Assembly: GCA_004352715.1 (NCBI GenBank)
Contig: SCFE01000027.1
Span: 1,720,011-1,784,010 of the forward strand
Direction of reading: 5' to 3'
Length of the DNA: 64,000 nt
From: Hofstenia miamia
Taxonomy: Eukaryota; Xenacoelomorpha; Acoela
Of the stretch, positions 12,701 through 24,700 are shown piece by piece; the stretch's first letter is position 1; the number at the start of each line of letters is the position of its first letter. Below the pieces are notes generated by a model, which was not told the origin of the DNA, searched no databases, and saw only the letters and a list, made by a program, of their open reading frames with translations. Both the position numbers and the translations under genes were made by a program.

Positions 12701-15700
12701 CTGCCAATGAAAAATTCCGCCCCCGTATTAATTAATTTTATTGGTTAGGTACTTAGATCCTTACAGCTCTTATTTATAGAATTTATACTACTTACTCGAC
12801 AATCAATGCTCAATAACAGTATTACGTTATGATCTGCTTGCATTGATTAAAAAAAGGTCACTTATTGACAAAAGTTAATGAATTGCACACTCTAAAAAAT
12901 TTCTGGGTGTTAAAATTTAAGTAACAAATCTTCTCCTAGAAATTAGCTTTTATAAAGAAGTTGTGAACATTTAGATAAACTATATACATGTTTTCTCATT
13001 TTTTCACCTAATTTAAGGTGTTTCACCTAAAAAATTAGGTGACTTAGTAATTCCATGAATTTAAGATTTTACCTATAAATTTTAGTTCGAAGACAATATG
13101 TAACTAAAATTCATTCTTAGTAAGTATTACTGAAATTTCCTCGCATTGACAAGAAAATTTATTATTAGTTCAAAAATATTTGTTTTTTAAGATAAAAAAT
13201 ATTTGATCAAATAATGCTTCCAACCTATTATGGATACAATAATAATGTATTAATTAGTGTATGAAATATAAAAAAAATAACAAAAATTTTGTTAAATTGA
13301 ATTGATTGATATTACAAATATTTTCAATCATTTACAAAATAAATTTGCTCAAAGTATTTCAAGTATTTTTATTTTATGCAGAAAAAATATTTTTATTACA
13401 ATAGTGAGTGTAAGATTTTTGTTTCTCATAATATATCTCTATTCTCTCGTCAGTGTACTTTTGATTTCAGAAATGACCTAAATTTCAGAATTAGAAAGTT
13501 TTTAATACCTTCACAAACCTAATCGATGAAACATTATTTGTAATAATACATAGGTAAGCTGTGTTTGATGCCATATCATATATATGTTGGATAACATCAC
13601 AGACATGGTTTTTACGCACAATACGGAATAACAAAACGCAATTTTATCATTTACTTTAACATTACTGCGTTATTTTTCAACATTTCAATTACATTATGAC
13701 AACATGCGCACGTGAATTCGTTTCAAATCGTCAGCAATGGAATTTTAACGCATTGGATTACTGGAAAAGTTCCCTATAAAAACATTTCGATTGAAATTGT
13801 TTGAGGAAAATATTTTGGAAATTTTTATTTGATGGAAAGCAAGCCCAAGAAAATATGTTATAGCAAATTTGCTATACAAATTTATGAAGAAGCATTACCT
13901 AGGCTCAACAATTATCCAATTCACTGTATCAAAGATCATCTTAGTGTGCATCAGGTTAGTGATTTCTATAAGTTGAAACAGGGTTTGCATGAAGACGGTG
14001 TTTTCAACTCTTGATACAATCTTTTAAACATGTTTTTTGCAATATTTTTTCTATATGTTTTTCCAAATTCGTGTAGAATTAGGGCTGTTCCATAATCGTC
14101 AAATATCAATAGTCTTGATAGCTAAAAACCCTTTTTGTCAATAATTTTTTTCAAGGAATTTTTTAAAATAAAAAGAACATTTGCAAGGATTCAAAATCTA
14201 AATGTGATTTTTTTTGAAAATTCGAATTTTCTCTTAATATTTATATCGGATATTTTGCTACCATCTTATGCACCTTTGAAAAAGCCCCTAGTTCGATTTC
14301 CATAAATGTAACTGTTACCTACTGTAAATATATTTAAAAAATCAAATTTTTCAGCGCTTTCCCAAATTTCTTTGTGCATATACTTAGAAGTTTCAAAAAT
14401 ATTGGTGTCAACACTATTCGAATCCGATTATTTTGTTAGTTTTTATTTAAAACTTGTTTGTGTAATTCAACAATAAATGATATTTTTTCAAAAAAATTGC
14501 ATTACTCACATTACACAGAAAATGAGAGTGTTGATTTAAAATTTATTGATTAAGATATTCAATATTAAAGCGCAATTTATGGATTAACATTAGAACGGCC
14601 AACGTTGTCCCAACCTTAATCTGGCCGACTTGTGATTTTTGAAATCATACCAGTATTAGCCTATGTTGTTATTATGCATAATTATAAGTTTTATACCTTA
14701 AGACGTATGTATTTATCATTACTTTCGATAACTTGGTGTCATTTTATAAAATTTATGAAAGTTTTAAAAGAATTTACAAGGCTAGTTTTGCTTTTTGTAC
14801 TACATATATGTTGTCAAAACTTCGTGATTCCAAAGATAAAGTTTATTACATGAATCAAACTCAATGGCCATAATTACAACTATCACAAATCACACCAACA
14901 ACATTGGAATGTTTCCCGCAGATACTCTGATCACAATTTTGACAGTTCAAATTTCACAATCTTTACAATTTTCCAGAGGCTTTGCACAGAGAACAGCATT
15001 GTTTCACATGTTCTTCAAATCCACGAGACTGATGGCTGCTTTGAGCGTCCTTGACCGCTCTGACGAATTTTTCAATCTTTTTACCAGAGAACGATGCAAT
15101 GCTGAGTTATTTTGAAGACGATTTATCATATGCTCTGAGGTCAATTCAAGTGTCAAAGCTTTGAGGAAGGCCCGTCTTCGTCCATGTTGAGATGTGGTCC
15201 AAAGAGAGTGAAACTGTTGAGTGAACCAATATCCAGCCAGTTTTGGAAGTGAAACACAGTCCATCTTTTTGTCTGGAACCTAGTAGAATAGGTTTTTGAA
15301 TTTTGGTTGAGAGAATTCACCCCATCTTTGACAGAACTATAATCCAAGATGATCATAGGCATCTTTTTTTCACTCTCACTGACTACTTTGGAATGGTGCA
15401 GGGACGATATCATGTGGTAGATTTTCTTCTTCTTTGCTGAATACGCACAAATAGTAATCTTGTTTCTTGGACATCTGAAGACAAATTCCGTTTGATGCAA
15501 CTCCATTTTGCTGTGCAGAACTTTTGGGGTTTTCACGCATATTTCTCAAAAGTCTTTTCATTTCTTTGTTTCTTAATTAGTGAATAACCTTTCAAAAAGA
15601 TTCAGCTTTTGACATCTGCACATCATCTGTAGAGTTTAAGGTCAACACTAGATGTTTTGTAGCCGTTTTGGGTAATTTTGTCCTCAATATGATATTTGTG

Positions 15701-18700
15701 ATTTCAGTTGAGATCAATTTAAGAAACTGGAAACGAAATTCTTGGGTTAAACCCGTTGGGCAATTATAGATTATAATTATTTTTCCTAAAATATAATTAA
15801 ATGTTATATTTTAAACATATTATATATTAGGATTTTATTACTAGTGAATATACACGCATGACATTTCAAATGCATCACTGAAAAATTGATGTTAGGCACA
15901 TAAATTCGGCATTGCTATCTGCAATAGATTAAAATTCTTTATTAGAAAACAATATCTGACCAATTAGTGCATACTTACATTACATATATACCTACTGAAC
16001 TTGTTTTTCGGAATATAGATCCAATATATCAAACTAGGACAGTGTTGCGTTAATATGTTGATGTACTATTAATATAACTACTTTATATATATATATATAT
16101 ATATATGTCGGTATGTACCTACAAATTTCAAAAAAAGTGTACAGAGCGACATATGAAAAAAAAGAGTAGAAATCTCCAGAAAAAATATATATAAGTAATT
16201 ATGTATTGCAAGGTCTAAACATAAAATTCATTTTTGTATTGATTGTATGGTATAGCTACATTATTTATTTAGGTGAGGGAAGATTTCTGGAGTAATTTTG
16301 GCGACTCTAAATCAAACTTTTTACATTCAATCAAGAAATTATTGCTGTTGAGTGAATTTTAGAGGCCATTGACAGATTAGTTAAGCTTTCTCAATACCGA
16401 AATAAAACTGCTGTATCGACTGCATTAGCATTCCCATTGAATGTCAGAATTTTGTACATAAACTCAAAAGTAATGCAAAATGCATTGTAATATATATTTT
16501 TTTTTGATATTTAATGTACAAAACATTTTTTAACATCAATACAATTTAAGATTGTGTGTATATAGGATTAAATTTCAAAGAAATCAATTAATTTTTGGTA
16601 TCTACACAAACATTTAGAAAAAAATAGGTAAAATATTTTCGATATCTAGATTATTAGGTAAAATGCCTAGAATTGAGACACCTAAAAAATCACCTGGATT
16701 TTTAGGTGAAAAAGGCATACCTAGATTTTAGGTAGATTCGGTATTCGCACAACCGTACAGTTAACATAAGTGAACTTTTTGTAAATTACAGTGTGCTTAC
16801 AATCATAATTATGGTTCCAGACTAAATTCGCGGACCTGTATGACCAGACCAAAAACGCAAATGAGCGGTGAAGTGAAATAAAGGGTGACCAGATCCGGTC
16901 TGGTCCGGTGGTCAATATCGATTGACTTCCATCTCAAAATGACGTTATCGTGCGTAATCAAGTTATTGATTCTTGAGGGTAATAGGGTGAAGGATACTCA
17001 TAACCGCCTTGAGAAACGCGTACAGAGAAAACACCCCTTCCCTTGCAACGATGAAGAGCTGGCAGCGGAGTAAGTGTGGGCGTGAATCAATCGAAATTGA
17101 TCACAGATTAGGACGCCTTGTTGAAGCCACGACTTCTAAGAAGGTAGCCGAAGTACAGGCCAATGGAAATAGCTGATTGCAACAGAGTGTAGTGGAATTT
17201 TCTGTTCGACTGTGCATCTACGAGTTGCAGCATTTTGAGAACACTAACGTAGGCGAACTCATGAATGGTCTGGTGCTCTGTGATGAAATATGGATCAAAG
17301 CAAGAGTCGAACACCGAGGTTTCTACGCTACCAAAGAAATTCAGAACTAGACCATCTGCGGGCCAGATCATGGAAACCATTTTCTGAGATGGGAAAGGAT
17401 TTCTGCACATCGACTGCAGGTCCAATAAGGTCCCACTATAACAGCCAATGTTATGCAGACCTGCTCGTAAGACTGAGGGACTCAATCAAGACCAAGCAAA
17501 GAGGAAATTTGACCAAGGACGTTCCGCTGCTTCACGACAACGACCTTGTGCACAAAGAAAAATCGGCACAAGTTGCCATCAGAAAGTGCAGCTTCGAGCA
17601 GCTCAATCATCCTCCTTATAGCCTAGAATTTGCCCTCATTGATTATTTCCTCTTCAGACTTTTGAAGAAGCAATTGAGAGTCTTTGATCAAGAAATGTTT
17701 GACGCTGTTGAGAGACTTCTATTTTCAAGGCATCAACTCTATTGATATTGGGGGGTGATTATATTGACAAATAAAACAAGTTTCAAGTGAACAGCTTTTC
17801 GTTTTATTATCGAGGCTTGGAACTTATTGAACAACTCTCGTAGAATGTATGAATTTCGAATTGGGCAAAGTAACTACCAATACTATGTACCTAGTCTATG
17901 CATCCATTGCATTTGGGAACAGTGGAAGTTACATTAATCGCAGTTTTTCAGGATCAAATGAATGTTTTAACAATGGTTGAGCACCTGATTTATTTTCTAA
18001 TNAGAATTGAGACACCTAAAAAATCACCTGGATTTTTAGGTGAAAAAGGCATACCTAGATTTTAGGTAGATTCGGTATTCGCACAACCGTACAGTTAACA
18101 TAAGTGAACTTTTTGTAAATTACAGTGTGCTTACAATCATAATTATGGTTCCAGACTAAATTCGCGGACCTGTATGACCAGACCAAAAACGCAAATGAGC
18201 GGTGAAGTGAAATAAAGGGTGACCAGATCCGGTCTGGTCCGGTGGTCAATATCGATTGACTTCCATCTCAAAATGACGTTATCGTGCGTAATCAAGTTAT
18301 TGATTCTTGAGGGTAATAGGGTGAAGGATACTCATAACCGCCTTGAGAAACGCGTACAGAGAAAACACCCCTTCCCTTGCAACGATGAAGAGCTGGCAGC
18401 GGAGTAAGTGTGGGCGTGAATCAATCGAAATTGATCACAGATTAGGACGCCTTGTTGAAGCCACGACTTCTAAGAAGGTAGCCGAAGTACAGGCCAATGG
18501 AAATAGCTGATTGCAACAGAGTGTAGTGGAATTTTCTGTTCGACTGTGCATCTACGAGTTGCAGCATTTTGAGAACACTAACGTAGGCGAACTCATGAAT
18601 GGTCTGGTGCTCTGTGATGAAATATGGATCAAAGCAAGAGTCGAACACCGAGGTTTCTACGCTACCAAAGAAATTCAGAACTAGACCATCTGCGGGCCAG

Positions 18701-21700
18701 ATCATGGAAACCATTTTCTGAGATGGGAAAGGATTTCTGCACATCGACTGCAGGTCCAATAAGGTCCCACTATAACAGCCAATGTTATGCAGACCTGCTC
18801 GTAAGACTGAGGGACTCAATCAAGACCAAGCAAAGAGGAAATTTGACCAAGGACGTTCCGCTGCTTCACGACAACGACCTTGTGCACAAAGAAAAATCGG
18901 CACAAGTTGCCATCAGAAAGTGCGGCTTCGAGCAGCTCAATCATCCTCCTTATAGCCTAGAATTTGCCCTCATTGATTATTTCCTCTTCAGACTTTTGAA
19001 GAAGCAATTGAGAGTCTTTGATCAAGAAATGTTTGACGCTGTTGAGAGACTTCTATTTTCAAGGCATCAACTCTATTGATATTGGGGGGTGATTATATTG
19101 ACAAATAAAACAAGTTTCAAGTGAACAGCTTTTCGTTTTATTATCGAGGCTTGGAACTTATTGAACAACTCTCGTAGAATGTATGAATTTCGAATTGGGC
19201 AAAGTAACTACCAATACTATGTACCTAGTCTATGCATCCATTGCATTTGGGAACAGTGGAAGTTACATTAATCGCAGTTTTTCAGGATCAAATGAATGTT
19301 TTAACAATGGTTGAGCACCTGATTTATTTTCTAATTATTTCCCGATAATGCAAGGTCCTTCAACAGATAACAACGTCCAACTGGCTATTTCAAGTTTTTA
19401 TTACTGGAAAGTAGCAGATTTTTTTATCTGTTGGATCACAGTTTTCCTAATAAAAGAATACCACGAGATTGTAGCCATCGTAATGATTCTAAGACGAAGA
19501 CTAATAAAACAATTTTAAATTTCAATCTATCTAAAATTTGTGTGGTTACACTAATCCTATTTGTGGAGTTTCCATAAAACTTCAAAAGAAATTTCTTTAC
19601 TGGCACCTTGATTCAAGCATTCCTCTGCTAACCTCTGCTAAACACAATCATTCTCAGCTGATTGAGAGCCTACTCTTTTCTTTACATTCAAAAAAATGTA
19701 TTAACAAGAATCTAATTTACAACTGTGGGAAAAGTGATATTTATAAAATTCAAGTAAAATTTAATGAATGCTAATCTTAATACATATTATTAAAGTTTTA
19801 AATATGTTCATTGTCAGGTACAAGATTAATCTTCAGTATTACATTTGCATAAAAGTTCATGTTGCTGAACTACGTTTATAATTTTGAAAATTGATTTGGC
19901 TAAGCAGTTTATAAGGAAACACAAAACATTTCTTCTAGTTGGAAAGAATTATTTATGATATGACTAGCAAGTTGATTTATGTTTGGAAATAAAATTAATT
20001 CTATGTTTCTTTTGTACTAGCATATGTTGTTTATATTTTTGAACATTTTACTAAACTGGCGTATTTTGAGTAATAAACTGGTGCAAGTATGGAAAATTTT
20101 TGTAATATTGTTCTTGTCTGTAGTCGTATGATGCTAAGCATTGTTCTTGTCAATCAGCTAAATATTCTTTTTATTTGTTCAACTTCAATAAACAGGGTTA
20201 TGAGTGATCGATTTTCAGAATGAAAATGAAGTTATGGGATATTTAGCTGAAAATGAGATTCCTAAGAAGCCAACAGAATGGTTGGTTGAAGACGGAAAGG
20301 AATATACAATCATTAACCATGATTCAACTGATTTTTTTATGTGTGCTACTACAAACGTTAATTCAAAGGTCAAAGTTGCATACGTTGATGCAATGGGTAA
20401 GAAGGTATTGTCATTTTTCAATGAATTCTCGTAAATTAGTTGTTTAGTTTGATAGAGGAGAAAAATTTCAAATATTGGGAAAGAAGATAGTCTTTAAACC
20501 AGGTTTTGCTGAGTTAGATGGTAAATTTTCATGCAGTGCTGAAGACGACCCAGATTTAAAGGAAGTTCAATTTAAGATTCTTCCTCAAAGCAAGTATTGT
20601 AAATTACATATATATATATATAGCTTTTTTAATATTTAAACTTAATTATAATAAACAAAGTTATGTGTAAGGAATTGCTTAAAATTTATTACAATTTAGG
20701 GGTATTAGTAACGAGTAATATAACACACTACAAAAATTTGTAGCTTGCTGTTCTTGGAGAATAATCATTCGTTATTTTCTAACAAATTAAATTTATTCAA
20801 TGCATTGGAATATAAATTTAGGTGTAAGAATGAAATAAGAAAGAAAATAAAGCGAGTAAAATTTATAAATAACAAGTTGTATATGAGTTTTGTTAAAGAC
20901 TTTTAAGAAATAACATACCCAACTATGTATATATAAATTAATTAAAATACAGCATAAATAGCTTTTAGTGTTTAGTCTCAATTAAGATCGACACTCCAAG
21001 AGAAATGAATATGATTTATGGAAGACCATTCACGTATACGTGTAATGCGACATCTTCAAGATTAGTAATTCAAAAAGTGCTATTTTTCAAAAATGAAAAA
21101 CCATTCACTGGTAAGTTTAAATGTTATTTCAAAACCGTGTAAAAGTAGCTATATAATTTTCAAAAGAACAACAAATATTAGCATTCGAAATGAATGGATA
21201 GCATCACTCATCATCATCACAGTAATTAATTAATACTATAGAATACACATGCTCATGAGCTATAAGAATAATTTATGTTAAATTAGAATATCAAATTAAT
21301 TTTTAGGCATAGGTGTAAAGAAATACGTAATGGAAAGCAATCATAGGAAATTCTACATCATTGAACTAAACATTTCAAATGTATCAACAAATGATGTTGC
21401 GTTCTATGAATGTCGATTCACATCATTCGGTGTTGTGAGATCTAGGACATTTGCATTGGGAATACCAGGTTATATTTATCCTATTACATGCATTCAGGTA
21501 TTCTTTAGATTATATACCGGTCATAAAAATTGAGAAAACAGAAATTACAAGTACATCACTAAAATTGTATTGGGAGGTAAGCTACCTTTAATACTTAAAA
21601 GAAGTTATATCTGTTTTTCACATTTTTGATCCAAAACACCTAATGTATACTGATTTAGTTGAATGATTTCAATGCATCAAGATACAGAACCAAACTCGTT

Positions 21701-24700
21701 TCAAACGATTTCAGCATTGTGACTAATTTGAATAGACTTGGTGATGGTGTTACTGGATTGAATCCTTATACTGATTATGAGTTCTCGATATATTTTTGTG
21801 CAGGCCAATCATGCGCTAAATCCAAAGAAACAATTTTCATTAAAACAAAGGAAGACACACCCACTGCCTTTGTCAATAATCTACAGCATAAGATTGAATA
21901 TGGAAACATCATTGTGTCCTGTAGCTTGCCGGAAACTGGGTGGAATGGAATCCCTTCTGGTGTTACGGTAATTGCCTTAAATACAGCTATTTAAGGGAAG
22001 CATTGAAAACTCTTGTTTAATTGTTTAAATTTTTTAATCTTTTTTTGCAAACAGGTTCCAGGCTTGAGGGTAATGATTTAGTATTGGTATCTCATCATCT
22101 TATTTTATATTTATATAAACAGTAAAAAGACAAAAAAAATTTTAGTAGTGCTAAATAAATGAATGGTTTTATTTTATTGTGGCTATGCTTACTAAGAAAA
22201 ACTCTAGTACACATTTTAGGGATATCTTATTGATGTTGAAACTAAATCAGACATTGAGGTAAAGAGAAGCAATGATTGTAATGTGGTGTTTGACAGATTC
22301 GAATCGAATCGAATTTATAATTACACAGTGGCAATTGTCAACAATGAATTTGAAGGTCCAAATGTCACAATTCAACAAATCAGAGTTGGAAATCTCGGTA
22401 ATCAATTTAAATCTATATTAATATGGATATATAATGATATATAAACTGTCAAAACCAAAATATTTGAAGTAATACCTACGAAACAAAAAATGGTTAGATT
22501 TAGGTTCTTTCTGTATGAAATGTCTCTAGCCAAATTAGTAGAGTCCAAGAGACCTCACAGTCTACATTAATAACTTTAGTTGCACAAGCTTGACCCTCAG
22601 CAGTTGGTAATTATTATGTCAGAATATTGTTATTTGATCTAAAAAAGGCATTTGATTTAGTTAATCATAGGATGCTCAAAGAAAAATTAATTGAAGTCGG
22701 TATTAACAGCTAAACCATAAACTGGATATTATCATTTTAACCAACCCCAAGCAACGATTTCGGTTACCTGATAACACTTATTCAGATTGGGAGTTGAATT
22801 TTTTCAGGTCTATCCCAAGGGAGCAAGCTTGGCCCTTTGTTATTTATTTGGTGATTAACAGTTTACTTGTCGAACACGATGATCGTCTGCATTGGAGGTT
22901 GTCCCAAAGCATAGACTCATCAATGCATTCCAAATATTTCATAATGTTAAAAACTGGTGTGATATGCATCATATACATCTTAATCTCAAAAAATGCAAAG
23001 AAATGACTATTTCCTATTTACATAATTTAAATCCTCCGCCAGAAATCAAGGATGGCGAATTATTTATGATGCTTGTTAATTCGGCAAAACTTCTTGCAAT
23101 CAAACTGAATACTGAATACTGCTCTCAGGTTTGGCATACGCAGCTCACTCAGTCGTAATCTCATAATTTAGAGCGGGTTCAAAAAAGAGCTTTTCAAATT
23201 ATTTTACCAAAGTTATCATATGAAGACTCTTGTATTCAATTAAAAACAACTCCTCTTTATGACAGACGGTGTGAAATTTTCAAAAAAAGATTTGGTCACA
23301 AAGGAGGATGAAGTTACATCCTCTTCATTACCTTATTCCCCAGGTGCAAAAGATACACCAAACCTTACGTACACAACATGTCTTTGGTGAAAATTTTTAT
23401 TCCAAAGGATCCGCAAATTCATTTGTTCTCTATCCGTATCCGTAGTGTTTGTACTTGTAAAATTTTTTTATTGTTTGTAACTTTGATTGCCATTTTGACC
23501 ACTCTTGTAACCGGCAAGGCTTTGAAATACATACATACATACATACATAAATATATACATACATACATACATTGAATCTCTTAATAGATTTTACTGTGAT
23601 TTTTCAAAATATGTATACAATTTAGAACCGTCCATTGTTCAAGAAGTGAAAGTTTCTGCATCAAATAACAAACTTTATATCGCGTTCGACCCACCAGAAG
23701 AAACGAATGGAGAAATTTTATATTATCAAGCTAGCACCAATTCTAGTGATGCAAAAACAGGTTTTCTCGAATTTTGTATATATGTATATATATATATATA
23801 AATATTGCAGAATTATGTTTTAAGTGCTTACAATAACTGTTCAGTGATTGTATCTAATCATATTGTATAGATCATATTTGAAACCGGTCAGTAAAAAGTC
23901 TCCGATCCTACCTGCACTACTATGTTGTTGACTCTCCCCGCTTCCACCTATGATGTAGATATTAGGGTGGGCCGAAAACCAAAATTTTTGAAATTCACTT
24001 GTGGGGTATAGTAAAAAGCTGTGAATGAGTAAAATAAAAGGAAAAATAAAATTTCAGCTTATTCGTGCATGATTAAGAGGTCCCACAAAGCAATTAAATA
24101 ATTCATATATTTGTATATAAGGATACATTTAATTAAATATTAATTTTCTATACATTTTTTTTGCTCAGTATTTATTACAGGTCCACAATGAATAAGAATA
24201 CCGTTTGTCATTAAAATTTGTTTGTATTGCAGTTTTGAACAAGTTATAAACATGTTTAAACAAGCATCGGAGTGAGACGCCTCAGCTGACCTTGAGATCA
24301 GTCCACTGCTACTATTGCAAGAGATACCATGGCGAGTGTGACACGCAAATCATATGATTTTCCTGTATTTGGTGTCGTTTCTGATTTCAAATCAAACCAA
24401 TTACCAACTCATTCTGATGTTATCAAATCAGTTCTATTCAGAAAACGGCAGTTAAAAATTGAAACAGGAAAATATGCATCTGTCAAAGATATCTGCAAAA
24501 CATTGGGTGAAAAATTTCATATATTTACAGTAGTGCATCCATTCCTAGTGTAACTGTGAAACAAATTGGTGATAAAATAGTCTCTTATCATAACAAGTAT
24601 CTAACACAGATCAAACCCTATAAGGCTCGGTGTAACGTGGAAAGTTATAAGCAGAAACTTGACAAGTTTTTTGAAGATTCAAAACAATTGTTTGAATTTT

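Larger units (their letters stand above)
12428..20218 (+). other. 7.8-kb interval where Ig3 and part of Ig4 exons are missing
   Basis: By homology this interval should carry exons for Ig3 and the first half of Ig4. I found none, although the phase break (1 to 0) shows something is absent. It holds ACCTAA/TTAGGT palindromes (13014-13054 and 16616-16735), a piggyBac-like remnant, a mariner present twice around a single N (18002), and two short open frames of unclear meaning (13829-14014, 19538-19774). The missing exons may be lost, highly diverged, or left out of the assembly. Confidence 0.6.

Noticed and set aside
13829-14014. Frame that might supply the missing Ig3 exon
   Set aside because: The translation (for example YSKFAIQIYEEALPRLNNYP) has no Ig cysteine-tryptophan pattern, and no suitable acceptor in phase 1.
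17108-17485. 125-codon minus-strand frame, repeated at 18442-18819
   Set aside because: It overlaps the sense mariner transposase remnant, whose motifs are recognisable on the other strand. It is a shadow.
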